Shown: one piece after another, positions 18,369-26,791 of the stretch | How the letters are laid out: each line of letters opens with the position of its first letter | Position numbering within the stretch: the first letter of the stretch is position 1 | NCBI GenBank assembly: GCA_000722615.1 | Contig: JOKI01000016.1 | Coordinates: 1 to 64,000 of the forward strand | Direction: 5' to 3' | Length of the DNA: 64,000 bases | DNA from: Pseudorhizobium pelagicum | GTDB taxonomy: Bacteria; Pseudomonadota; Alphaproteobacteria; Rhizobiales; Rhizobiaceae | Notes under the pieces: model-generated | What the model saw: only the letters and a program-made list of their open reading frames with translations | What the model was told of the DNA's origin: nothing | The model's database searches: none | Translations under genes and position numbers: made by a program

Positions 18369-18406
18369 CGGATGAGCGAAGTGATGGAAAATCGGGCTCC
18401 AGGCTT

Positions 18407-18874
18407 TTAGTCCCCGATCGGAAAACTGAAGCCCGCCTTTACGCGATCCATCACCACCATGGTCTTGAACCCCTTGATGTCGTGGTTCTCGTAGAAAAAC
18501 CGCCGGGTGAAGGCTTCGTAGTCCTCCATGTCCTTGGCAGTGATGACGAGGATGAAATCGGCATCGCCGGTTACGTAGTAGCCGATCATGACCTCCCGCG
18601 TGGCCCGGATTGCCGCCTTGAAGCGATCGACAATGTCTGCTCGCTCGCGTTCCAGTGACACGAGGACGATCATGGTGATGCCCCGCCCCACGGCTTTCGG
18701 CGAGACGATGGAGACATCTGCCTCGATCACTCCCCCTTCGCGCAGGCGCTTCAACCGCCGCTGGCAGGCGGTTGGCGAAAGATTGACGACCTGCGCCAGT
18801 TCTTCCGAGGTCAAACGGTTGTTCTTCTGAACGGCGGCGAGAAGAGCCAGGTCAACGCGATCCAGTGTCACCAT
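18407..18874 (-). CDS. doeX: Lrp/AsnC-family regulator of the ectoine catabolic genes (DoeX/AsnC)
   Basis: This 155-residue protein has an N-terminal AsnC helix-turn-helix (VDLALLAAVQKNNRLTSEEL then LSPTACQRRLKRLREGGVI) and a C-terminal RAM effector domain (GYYVTGDADFILVITAKDME). It is divergent from the dehydrogenase/aminotransferase pair with a 122-base shared promoter region. In known ectoine loci (doeX in Halomonas, asnC in Ruegeria) a gene of this family sits with the genes for diaminobutyrate conversion. The effector is probably an ectoine intermediate; that is inferred from those systems. Confidence 0.82.
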   Translation of the reverse strand: MVTLDRVDLALLAAVQKNNRLTSEELAQVVNLSPTACQRRLKRLREGGVIEADVSIVSPKAVGRGITMIVLVSLERERADIVDRFKAAIRATREVMIGYYVTGDADFILVITAKDMEDYEAFTRRFFYENHDIKGFKTMVVMDRVKAGFSFPIGD

Positions 18875-18996
18875 TGCAGAAATCCTGCGTCCTTGACGAT
18901 TAAAACTCTAAAATTCGGCATCTGGCGGCATGCCAACGCAGATATTCGATCATGCTCTGCGGGTAGGCTGATGTAAACACCGATGTGGAGTTCCCT

Positions 18997-20475
18997 ATGC
19001 AAAGCATTGCCGCTGCGGCTCTCAAGACGCTCTCGCGACTGGACCTGATCGAACGCCGCGCCTTCCTGAACGGCGTGTGGACCGCGCGCGATGAGGTCCT
19101 GGGTGTCAGCGACCCGGCAAACGGTGAGCGCCTCGCTGCGGTCGCGGTCTGCTCCCCTGCCGACGCCGACGCTGCAGTCGCCGCCGCCCGTCGCGCGTTC
19201 TTCGATTGGCGCGACAGGCTCCCGGCCGAGCGCGGCATGATCTTGCGCCTGTGGGCCAAACTAGTGCGGGACAATGCCCGGGACCTTGCAACCATCATGA
19301 CGTGCGAGCAGGGCAAGCCACTGGCTGAAGCACTGGGCGAGATGTCCTACGCCGCAAATTTCCTCGACTGGTTTGCTGCCGAAGGGGAGCGGGCCTATGG
19401 CGAAACCATTCCAAGCCATCTGCCCGGGAGTCACCTTTCGGTGCAGATGCAGCCGGTCGGCGTCACCGTCGCGATCACGCCGTGGAATTTCCCCGCCGCG
19501 ATGATCGCCCGCAAGGCGGGCGCCGCACTGGCGGCTGGCTGCACAATGATCGTCAAGCCTGCGCCCGAGACGCCGCTTTCTGCTCTCGCCCTTGCGAAGC
19601 TCGCCGAGGAGGCAGGCATGCCGGCGGGCGTCTTTCAGGTTCTCACCGGCGAGGCCGTACCACTTGCTCGCCGGCTTCTCGAGAATACCGAGGTCAGGGC
19701 GTTTTCCTTCACCGGCTCCACGGAAGTCGGCCGCATCCTGCTTACCCACTCCGCGGCGACAGTGAAGAAGGCGTCGCTGGAGCTCGGGGGGCATGCCCCT
19801 TTCATCCTGTTTGACGATGTCGATCTCGCCAGATCCGTGAGCGACTGCATCAGCGCCAAATTTGCGACGTCGGGGCAGGATTGCCTGGCCGCCAATCGAA
19901 TCTACGTTCAGCGCCGTGTCTACGATCGCTTCGTCGACGCGTTCGGGCTGGCGACCTCGCAGCTCAACGTCGGTCATGGTCTTGAACCCGGCACGGATAT
20001 CGGCCCGATGACGCGCCCGTCGGTCGTGGAAAAATGTCGCCAGCAGGTTTCCCAGGCGGTTTCGGCCGGCGCCCGTCTCGTCTGCGGTGGACAGGACAGC
20101 CCGCTGGGCGGCAATTTTGTCTCGCCGACGGTGCTTGCCGATGTCACCGACAACATGCTGATCGCACGGGAGGAAACCTTCGGTCCGGTCGCCGCCATCC
20201 TGCCTTTCGACGACGAAGCGGACGTGCTTGCCCGGGCCAACGCCACGGAAATGGGCCTTGCAGCCTATGTCTATACCAACGACCTGGGGCGCGCGATGCG
20301 CCTCACCGACCGGCTTGAATACGGGATGGTTGCTGTCAACACGCCAAAATTTACCGGCGCGCCGATCCCCTTTGGCGGATGGAAGCAATCCGGGCTCGGA
20401 CGCGAAGGCGCACGCCACGGACTCCTGGAATATCTCGAGGCAAAATACGTCTGCTTCGGCAACCTTGCTGCATGA
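18997..20475 (+). CDS. doeC: NAD(P)-dependent aldehyde dehydrogenase, aspartate-semialdehyde oxidation (DoeC/Ssd)
   Basis: This 492-residue enzyme of the GabD/succinate-semialdehyde dehydrogenase group shows the general base Glu in SLELGGHAPF (about residue 262), the nucleophile Cys in SGQDCLAAN (about 296) and the cofactor segment TPWNFPAAMIARK. The ATG at 18997 has GGAG seven bases upstream; a GTG at 18985 is the alternative. Next to doeD it would oxidise the semialdehyde made from diaminobutyrate to aspartate, the last step of ectoine catabolism. By sequence alone a succinate-semialdehyde role could not be excluded. Confidence 0.85.
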   Translation: MQSIAAAALKTLSRLDLIERRAFLNGVWTARDEVLGVSDPANGERLAAVAVCSPADADAAVAAARRAFFDWRDRLPAERGMILRLWAKLVRDNARDLATIMTCEQGKPLAEALGEMSYAANFLDWFAAEGERAYGETIPSHLPGSHLSVQMQPVGVTVAITPWNFPAAMIARKAGAALAAGCTMIVKPAPETPLSALALAKLAEEAGMPAGVFQVLTGEAVPLARRLLENTEVRAFSFTGSTEVGRILLTHSAATVKKASLELGGHAPFILFDDVDLARSVSDCISAKFATSGQDCLAANRIYVQRRVYDRFVDAFGLATSQLNVGHGLEPGTDIGPMTRPSVVEKCRQQVSQAVSAGARLVCGGQDSPLGGNFVSPTVLADVTDNMLIAREETFGPVAAILPFDDEADVLARANATEMGLAAYVYTNDLGRAMRLTDRLEYGMVAVNTPKFTGAPIPFGGWKQSGLGREGARHGLLEYLEAKYVCFGNLAA

Positions 20476-20488
20476 AAGGACTATCACC

Positions 20489-21892
20489 ATGTCTGTCAAC
20501 CTGGACCAAATCGCTGAAATGGACCGCAATTGCGTCCTGCACCCCTTCACGCACCTCAAGGACTTCGCCTCCGGCAAGATGGGCGATCCGACCATTGTCG
20601 AGACCGGCAAGGGCATCCGTATCCAGGATGCACATGGCAGGGAGCTGATCGACGGCTTTGCAGGCCTCTACTGCGTCAATGTCGGCTACGGACGAACGGA
20701 AGTCGCGCAAGCCATCTCTCGCCAGGCCTATCGCCTCGCCTACTACCACTCCTATGCGGCCCACACGACGGACGAGCTGGCAATCCTCTCCGACCGCCTG
20801 GTGAAGATGGCACCGGGCAAGATGAGCAAGGTGTTCTACGGAATGTCCGGCTCCGACGCCAACGAGACCCAGGCGAAGCTCGTTTGGTACTACAGCAACC
20901 TACGCGGCAAGCCGAACAAGAAGAAGATCATTTCCCGCGAACGCGGCTATCATGGCTGCAGCGTCGTCTCCGGCTCCATGACCGGCATGAGCTTCTATCA
21001 CGATCACATGGACCTGCCGCGCGCCGGCATACTCCATACCGGAGCACCGCACTACTATTGGGGGGCAGAAGCAGGCGAGACGGAACGGGAATTTTCAAAG
21101 CGCCGTGCGGAGGAACTCGAGGCCCTGATCCTGCGTGAGGATCCAGACACCATCGGCGCCTTCATCGCCGAGCCGGTCCTTGGTACCGGTGGCATCATTC
21201 CCCCTCCACAAGGCTATTGGGAAGACGTGCAGAAGGTTCTGAAGAACTACGACATTCTGCTCATCGCCGACGAGGTCATCACCGGTTTTGGACGCACCGG
21301 CTCGATGTTCGGGTCACAGCACTACGGCATCGAGCCGGACCTGATCACCGTGGCCAAGGGCCTGACCTCCGCCTATTTTCCGCTGTCGGGCGCGATCGTC
21401 GGCGACAAGGTCTACAAGGTGCTGGAAGAAGGAGCAGACCGCGTCGGCGCTTTCTCCCACGGCTATACCTATTCCGGCCATCCCATCGGCGCAGCGGCTG
21501 CAAACGCTGTTCTTGACATCGTCGAACAGGAGGACCTGCCGGGAAGTGCACGCGCGGTCGGCAGCTATTTCCAGGAGCAGTTGAAGGCGAAATTTGCGCA
21601 GCTTCCCATTGTCGGCGAAGTGCGCGGCGTGGGACTGATGGGCGCAATCGAATTCGTCGCGGATCGCGAGAAGAAGACGCGCTTCAAGCCCAACCTCACG
21701 GTCGGAGCACGCGTGTCGAAGGCGGCGCGCGAGCGCGGTCTCATCGCACGCGCCATGCCGCATGGAGACATTCTTGGCTTTGCGCCGCCGCTGGTCACGA
21801 CGAGGGCGGAGGTCGACGAAATCGTCGCCATCACCGAAGCCGCCGTTCGGGCCGTCATGGACGATCTGGTCCGCGCCGGCGAAACGCTCTGA
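20489..21892 (+). CDS. doeD: class III aminotransferase, diaminobutyrate transaminase (DoeD/Atf)
   Basis: This 467-residue fold-type I PLP enzyme has the cofactor-binding GSDANETQAK segment, the DEVITGFGRTG motif and the Schiff-base lysine in TVAKGLTSAYFPLSG (about residue 289). It begins 14 bases after the dehydrogenase gene. In the ectoine pathway this enzyme removes the terminal amino group of L-2,4-diaminobutyrate, using pyruvate or 2-oxoglutarate, to give aspartate semialdehyde. The close relatives act on omega-amino acids in general, so the specific substrate is assigned from context. A strong hairpin follows its stop. Confidence 0.86.
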   Translation: MSVNLDQIAEMDRNCVLHPFTHLKDFASGKMGDPTIVETGKGIRIQDAHGRELIDGFAGLYCVNVGYGRTEVAQAISRQAYRLAYYHSYAAHTTDELAILSDRLVKMAPGKMSKVFYGMSGSDANETQAKLVWYYSNLRGKPNKKKIISRERGYHGCSVVSGSMTGMSFYHDHMDLPRAGILHTGAPHYYWGAEAGETEREFSKRRAEELEALILREDPDTIGAFIAEPVLGTGGIIPPPQGYWEDVQKVLKNYDILLIADEVITGFGRTGSMFGSQHYGIEPDLITVAKGLTSAYFPLSGAIVGDKVYKVLEEGADRVGAFSHGYTYSGHPIGAAAANAVLDIVEQEDLPGSARAVGSYFQEQLKAKFAQLPIVGEVRGVGLMGAIEFVADREKKTRFKPNLTVGARVSKAARERGLIARAMPHGDILGFAPPLVTTRAEVDEIVAITEAAVRAVMDDLVRAGETL

Positions 21893-21898
21893 CGCTTT

Positions 21899-21930
21899 CT
21901 TGACCGGGCGCTTCCCGCCGCCCGGTCAAG
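21899..21930 (+). terminator. stem-loop after doeD
   Basis: Arms CTTGACCGGGCG (21899-21910) and CGCCCGGTCAAG (21919-21930) are perfectly complementary over 12 bases with an 8-base loop, seven bases after the doeD stop. No long U-run follows. A second hairpin (arms GCCTGCCT at 21959-21966 and AGGCAGGC at 21989-21996) lies just beyond. Confidence 0.7.
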
Positions 21931-22034
21931 CCTGTGCCGACGGTTACGATTGCGGCAAGCCTGCCTGTCCGGAGGGCAAACGCCTCTGAGGCAGGCATAG
22001 TGCTTCATCTTTTGCGCTGAAGCATGCATAATGT

Positions 22035-22072
22035 CATGAAACTGCACTCTCGAATAACGAGTCAATTTCATG
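22035..22072. promoter_or_regulatory. dyad overlapping the enuR start codon
   Basis: Arms CATGAAACTG (22035-22044) and CAATTTCATG (22063-22072) pair at nine of ten bases. The right arm includes the ATG of the MocR-type regulator. It may be an autoregulatory site. Sequence similarity to the dyad before eutB is limited to the CATG core and the nearby CAAT. Confidence 0.35.
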
Positions 22073-23518
22073 CGCCGCCAAGCCAATCCGCTCGTCACCG
22101 ATCCCGTGCCTTCGACAAGGCCTGTGGCCTGGCGACCAAGCCTCACGAAGCAAAAGGGGGTCACCAAGCACGCGGCGCTGACCGAGCGGATCATTGCCGA
22201 CATCGATTCCGGGGTGCTCAAGCCGATGGATCGCATGCCCACGCACCGGGATCTCGCGCGCCAACTCGATCTTTCCGTCCAGACCGTCAGCCTTTCCTAC
22301 AAGGAGGCGGAGCGGCTCGGCTTCCTCAGCGGCGAGATCGGCCGCGGTACATTCGTCAAGGCGCGCGTGACCGACCGCGCAGGGCGCATGATGCTCGATC
22401 ACAGCCCCAATGAAGTGCTCGATCTTTCCATCATCCGCGGTGTTTATCTCGATGAGCACGAAACGGCCTGCCGCGAGGTCTTCCGAGACATGGCCGAAAG
22501 CGACATCGCCAGCTTCATGCGTCCCTGCCGCCCGATTGCAGGACTTGATCGTCACCGCGAAACGGCGCGCCTCTGGCTGCAGCGATTCGGCGTCACCGCC
22601 GGCGCCGATCGCATCCTCGTCACCAACGGCGCTGCCCACGGCATCTTCCTTGCGCTCAGCTGCATCGTTCGCCCAGGCGACGTCGTGCTGTGCGAAAACC
22701 TGACCGACCATGGCATTATCGGCCTTTCCAACGTCCTCGGCTTCAGCCTCAAAGGGCTCCCCACGGACCATGAAGGGGTCCTGCCCGACGCGCTGGAGGC
22801 GGCCTGCGCTTCCGGCGGGGTCCGGGCGCTTGTCCTGATCCCGACGCTCAACAATCCCACGGGTCACGTAGCGGGCGCCGAACGTCGGACAGCAATCGCC
22901 GCCATTGCGGCACGTTACGGCATTTTCGTCGTCGAGGACGAGGTGTGCCGCCCGATGATCGACGAGCAGCTCCCGTCGATCGCCGAAATGCTGCCGGAGC
23001 TGGGCTTTTTCGTCACCAGTTTCACCAAGGCGGTGATCACGGGCCTTCGTGTCGGCTATCTGGTCGTCCCTCCCTCCTATTCGATCCGCGCCGCCTCCAT
23101 CCTACGCGTGTCGAGCTGGAGCGGCACCTACATGGCCGGCGAGATCGCGACACGCTGGATCGAAAACGGTACGGCGCAAAGGTTGCTCGAGATCCAGCGC
23201 AAGGAGGCCCGTGCGCGCCAGGCCATCGCAGCCGGCATCCTTGACGGGCACATTGCCTCCAGCCATCCGCTCTCGCTTTGCGCCTGGCTGAAAGTGCCGG
23301 CGCCGTGGACCGAGGACGGATTGGTGCGTGCGCTTGCCAATCTCAATGTCGCCGTCTCGCCATCGGAACCCTTCATTGCCGGTCCCGGCCATGGCGGCGG
23401 CATCCGCATTTGCCTTGGCGGGCGCCTGAGTCACGAGACTCTGACAAAAGCGCTGACGACGGTGCGCCAGACCTTCGAGCAATTGCCCCCCGTCTATGAC
23501 ATCGGCTCGATCAGCTAG
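22070..23518 (+). CDS. enuR: MocR-type (GntR/aminotransferase) regulator of ectoine genes, EnuR
   Basis: This 482-residue fusion has an N-terminal GntR winged helix (about residues 35-105, MPTHRDLARQLDLSVQTVSL) joined to a class I aminotransferase-like domain. The PLP lysine is in SFTKAVITGLRVGY (about residue 319), and NNPTG is present. EnuR proteins in ectoine-degrading Proteobacteria repress uptake and catabolism until an ectoine-derived inducer (N-alpha-acetyl-diaminobutyrate or diaminobutyrate) reacts with PLP. The position directly before eutB, and divergent-type dyads on both sides, fit that role. EnuR identity is from family plus context. Confidence 0.85.
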   Translation: MRRQANPLVTDPVPSTRPVAWRPSLTKQKGVTKHAALTERIIADIDSGVLKPMDRMPTHRDLARQLDLSVQTVSLSYKEAERLGFLSGEIGRGTFVKARVTDRAGRMMLDHSPNEVLDLSIIRGVYLDEHETACREVFRDMAESDIASFMRPCRPIAGLDRHRETARLWLQRFGVTAGADRILVTNGAAHGIFLALSCIVRPGDVVLCENLTDHGIIGLSNVLGFSLKGLPTDHEGVLPDALEAACASGGVRALVLIPTLNNPTGHVAGAERRTAIAAIAARYGIFVVEDEVCRPMIDEQLPSIAEMLPELGFFVTSFTKAVITGLRVGYLVVPPSYSIRAASILRVSSWSGTYMAGEIATRWIENGTAQRLLEIQRKEARARQAIAAGILDGHIASSHPLSLCAWLKVPAPWTEDGLVRALANLNVAVSPSEPFIAGPGHGGGIRICLGGRLSHETLTKALTTVRQTFEQLPPVYDIGSIS

Positions 23519-23536
23519 GCAGCCGGACGAAGATTG

Positions 23537-23566
23537 AATCATGACAATATAATAATTGACATGATT
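23537..23566. promoter_or_regulatory. candidate EnuR operator with overlapping promoter before eutB
   Basis: Arms AATCATGACAAT (23537-23548) and ATTGACATGATT (23555-23566) pair at 11 of 12 bases around the spacer ATAATA. A TTGACA that could serve as a -35 element (23556-23561) lies inside the right arm. The site is 17 bases before the eutB ATG, so a bound regulator would block transcription of the whole eut-ehu operon. Confidence 0.55.
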
Positions 23567-23582
23567 TTACTTCGCTCGCAAC

Positions 23583-24620
23583 ATGATAATCATGAAGAGC
23601 GGAAGCCTGTCCAAGTTGAGCGAAAACATCACTCTGCCGGTTGTGCTGGCAGATGTCGAGCAGGCAGCGGCACGTATCGCGGGCCGGGTGATACGGACGC
23701 CGCTCGTTGCCTCTGCCGCGCTGCTTCGGCGTGCAGGTCATCCCGTCCACCTCAAGCTTGAGACACGCCAGCCCATCGGTGCGTTCAAGCTGCGCGGTGC
23801 GATGAACGCCATCCTGTCGCTTGATGAAAAGGCCAGGCAGCGCGGCCTCGTCACCGCCTCAACCGGCAACCATGGCCGCGCCGTCGCCTATGCCGCCCGT
23901 GAACTTGGCATCCCCGCCACCATTTGCATGTCTTCGCTGGTTCCGGGCAACAAGGTCGAGGCGATCCGCGCGCTGGGCGCCGAGATCCGCATCTTCGGCC
24001 TGTCGCAGGACGATGCCCAGGAGGAGGTCGAGCGTCTTGTCCAAAGCGCCGGCCTGACCCCCATCCCGCCCTTCGACGACGTCGACGTGGTCGCCGGGCA
24101 GGGCACAATAGGCCTGGAAATCGTGGCGGACCTGCCGGACCTTGCCACCGTGCTCGTGCCCCTTTCCGGGGGCGGCCTGGCAGGCGGCATTGCCGTGGCG
24201 GTGAAAGGGCTAAGGCCGCAGGCGCGCATCATCGGCATCTCGATGGAGCGCGGTGCCGCCATGCATGCGGCCATCGCCGCCGGCGAACCTGTTGCGGTCC
24301 GCGAGGAGGAAACGCTGGCAGACTCGCTCGGCGGCGGTATCGGGCTTGCAAACCGCGTCACCTTCGCGCTCTGCCGCAACCTCCTCGATGGCGTTATCCT
24401 GCTGACTGAAGACGAAATCATTGCCGGTCTCCGGCATGCGGCGCGCGAAGAAGGAGAGGTCGTCGAGGGGGCGGGAGCCGTCGGCATTGCCGCCATTCTC
24501 GCGGGCAAGGTTGCGCTATCGGGACCAACCGCCGTCATCGTCTCGGGCGGCAATATCGACCCGAAGACACACCGGCAGATTGTCGGGGGAGCGGCCGGAT
24601 GGGCCACATCAGCATCCTGA
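23583..24620 (+). CDS. eutB: ectoine-utilisation threonine/serine dehydratase-like protein EutB
   Basis: This 345-residue fold-type II PLP enzyme has the cofactor lysine in PIGAFKLRGAMNA (about residue 69), the substrate loop STGNHGRAVAYAA and the phosphate-binding SGGGLAGGIAVA. It resembles threonine dehydratases. In ectoine loci EutB is proposed to help convert hydroxyectoine to ectoine, probably by eliminating water, together with the cyclodeaminase EutC. ATGs at 23583 and 23592 are both possible; the promoter is so close that the mRNA leader must be very short. It overlaps eutC by 22 bases. Confidence 0.86.
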   Translation: MIIMKSGSLSKLSENITLPVVLADVEQAAARIAGRVIRTPLVASAALLRRAGHPVHLKLETRQPIGAFKLRGAMNAILSLDEKARQRGLVTASTGNHGRAVAYAARELGIPATICMSSLVPGNKVEAIRALGAEIRIFGLSQDDAQEEVERLVQSAGLTPIPPFDDVDVVAGQGTIGLEIVADLPDLATVLVPLSGGGLAGGIAVAVKGLRPQARIIGISMERGAAMHAAIAAGEPVAVREEETLADSLGGGIGLANRVTFALCRNLLDGVILLTEDEIIAGLRHAAREEGEVVEGAGAVGIAAILAGKVALSGPTAVIVSGGNIDPKTHRQIVGGAAGWATSAS

Positions 24621-25612
24621 CGGAAGCAGATCTCCGTGACCTCGTCACGCTCGACGCTTCCGCCGTCGACTGTGTCGAACAGGCTTTCGCGGCGCTTGCC
24701 ACCAAACCGGTTGCCATGCCGCCGATCCTGCGCCTCGACATTCCCGAATTTCGGGGCGAGGTGGACGTCAAGACGGCCTACGTACCAGGCTTTGACAGCT
24801 TTGCCATCAAGGTCAGCCCCGGCTTCTTCGACAATCCGCAGCTCGGCCTGCCGAGCCTCAACGGGTTGATGATCCTGCTCAGCGCCAGGACAGGCCTCGT
24901 CGAGGCTCTGCTGCTCGACAACGGCTATCTGACCGATATCCGCACCGCCGCCGCGGGTGCTGTCGCGGCGCGGCATCTTTCACGGCAGGACGCCTGTACT
25001 GCCACGATCTTTGGCGCCGGCATGCAGGCCCGGTTGCAATTGCAGGCGCTGATGCTGGTGCGCCCGATCAGGTCGGCTCGCATCTGGGCACGCGATCACG
25101 CCAGGGCAAGCAAGCTTGCAGGTGACTTCTCTCTCGCGCACGGCATCGAGGTCACCGCCGTGGCCGATGCGCGCCAGGCCGCAAGCGGTGCCGACATCAT
25201 CGTCACCACGACACCGGCCGAAAAGCCGATCCTGATGGCGCAGTGGCTGGAGCCCGGCCAGCACCTGACGGCGATGGGATCGGACGCCGAGCACAAGAAC
25301 GAGATCGATCCGACCATCTTTGCGCGCGCGCTCTATATCGCCGACCGGATCACCCAGACCCGGATTCTCGGGGAATTGCACCACGCCATCAAGGCGGGGA
25401 CCGCACCGGCCGACCGACCGTACCCGGAGCTGGGAGCTGTTATTGCTGGCAGCGCGACGGGACGCACGGCTGCCGACGACATCACCTTTGCCGATCTCAC
25501 CGGGACTGGCGTGCAGGACACCGCGATCGCCAATCTCGCGTTGACCCGCGCAAAAGACGCCGGGCGCGGCCAGACCATCGAAAACACACTCAAAACGGGA
25601 GACGTGGCGTGA
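24599..25612 (+). CDS. eutC: ectoine-utilisation ornithine-cyclodeaminase-like protein EutC
   Basis: This 337-residue member of the ornithine cyclodeaminase/mu-crystallin family has a Rossmann motif FGAGMQARLQLQAL (about residues 137-150) and the family helix AFAALATKPVAMPP near the N-terminus. Its expected partner is EutB in processing hydroxyectoine. Gene order eutB-eutC-doeA-doeB matches sinorhizobial and Ruegeria ectoine operons. The stop overlaps the next start as GTGA. The usual upstream gene eutA is absent here. Confidence 0.86.
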   Translation: MGHISILTEADLRDLVTLDASAVDCVEQAFAALATKPVAMPPILRLDIPEFRGEVDVKTAYVPGFDSFAIKVSPGFFDNPQLGLPSLNGLMILLSARTGLVEALLLDNGYLTDIRTAAAGAVAARHLSRQDACTATIFGAGMQARLQLQALMLVRPIRSARIWARDHARASKLAGDFSLAHGIEVTAVADARQAASGADIIVTTTPAEKPILMAQWLEPGQHLTAMGSDAEHKNEIDPTIFARALYIADRITQTRILGELHHAIKAGTAPADRPYPELGAVIAGSATGRTAADDITFADLTGTGVQDTAIANLALTRAKDAGRGQTIENTLKTGDVA

Positions 25613-26787
25613 GCGTGACGCTGAACTTTACGCGCGAGGAATATGCCGAGCGTTTGTCCAAAACCCATCGCGCAATGGACAAGGCCGGAATCGATCTTCT
25701 CATCGTGACCGATCCTTCCAACATGCACTGGTTGACCGGGTATGACGGCTGGTCATTTTACGTGCACCAATGCGTGCTGGTGCCGCCTGGCGGCGAGCCG
25801 ATCTGGTACGGCCGCAGGCAGGATGCCAACGGCGCCAAGCGCACTGCCTATCTGGAACACGACAACATCATCGGCTACCCGGACCATTACGTGCAGTCGA
25901 CCGAGCGTCATCCGATGGATCTGCTGTCGCAGATCATCGACGAGCGCAAATGGTCCGGCCTCACGATCGGCGTCGAAATGGACAACTACTACTTCTCGGC
26001 AGCTGCTTTCGCCTCCCTCCAGAAGCATCTGCCCAATGCCCGCTTCACCGATGCGGCAGCGCTCGTCAACTGGCAGCGTGCGGTCAAAAGCCCGACCGAG
26101 CTGGACTACATGCGCAAGGCCGGCAAGATCGTCGAACTGATGCACAAGCGGATCCTCGACGTCACCGAACCGGGCATGCGCAAATGCGATCTCGTTGCCG
26201 AGATCTATGATGCCGGCATTCGCGGTACCCGCGAGTTCGGCGGCGACTATCCGGCGATCGTCCCGCTTCTTCCGTCGGGCGCCGACGCCTCCGCGCCGCA
26301 TCTGACATGGGACGACAAGCCGATGCGCACCGGCGAAGGCACGTTCTTCGAGATCGCCGGAGCGTACAAGCGTTACCACTGCCCGCTCTCGCGCACCGTC
26401 TTTCTCGGCAAGCCGACACAGGCCTTTCTCGACGCGGAAAAGGCGACGCTCGAAGGGATGGAGGCTGGTCTGGCCGCCGCTCGACCGGGCAACACCTGCG
26501 AGGACATCGCCAACGCCTTCTTCGCCGTCTTGAAGAAATACGGGATCACCAAGGACAACCGAACCGGCTATCCGATCGGTCTTTCCTATCCGCCGGACTG
26601 GGGCGAGCGCACCATGAGCCTGCGCCCGGGCGACCGCACGCAGCTGAAGCCGGGAATGACCTTTCACTTCATGACAGGGCTATGGCTTGAAGACATGGGG
26701 CTTGAGATCACCGAGAGCATCGCCATCACCGAAACCGGCGTCGAATGTCTGGCAAATGTGCCGCGCGAACTGTTTGTGAAGGCGTGA
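25609..26787 (+). CDS. doeA: ectoine hydrolase DoeA (EutD), M24 peptidase fold
   Basis: This 392-residue protein has a creatinase-like N-terminal domain (about 1-150, with TDPSNMHWLTGYDGWSFYVH) and a pita-bread M24 catalytic domain. DoeA opens the ectoine ring to N-acetyl-diaminobutyrate. Family members of this type lack some metal ligands of true aminopeptidases; I could not map all five. I chose the GTG at 25609, which overlaps the eutC stop by four bases; the longer frame upstream is inside eutC. The neighbour doeB supplies the next step. Confidence 0.9.
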   Translation: MSVTLNFTREEYAERLSKTHRAMDKAGIDLLIVTDPSNMHWLTGYDGWSFYVHQCVLVPPGGEPIWYGRRQDANGAKRTAYLEHDNIIGYPDHYVQSTERHPMDLLSQIIDERKWSGLTIGVEMDNYYFSAAAFASLQKHLPNARFTDAAALVNWQRAVKSPTELDYMRKAGKIVELMHKRILDVTEPGMRKCDLVAEIYDAGIRGTREFGGDYPAIVPLLPSGADASAPHLTWDDKPMRTGEGTFFEIAGAYKRYHCPLSRTVFLGKPTQAFLDAEKATLEGMEAGLAAARPGNTCEDIANAFFAVLKKYGITKDNRTGYPIGLSYPPDWGERTMSLRPGDRTQLKPGMTFHFMTGLWLEDMGLEITESIAITETGVECLANVPRELFVKA

Positions 26788-26791
26788 CGCA

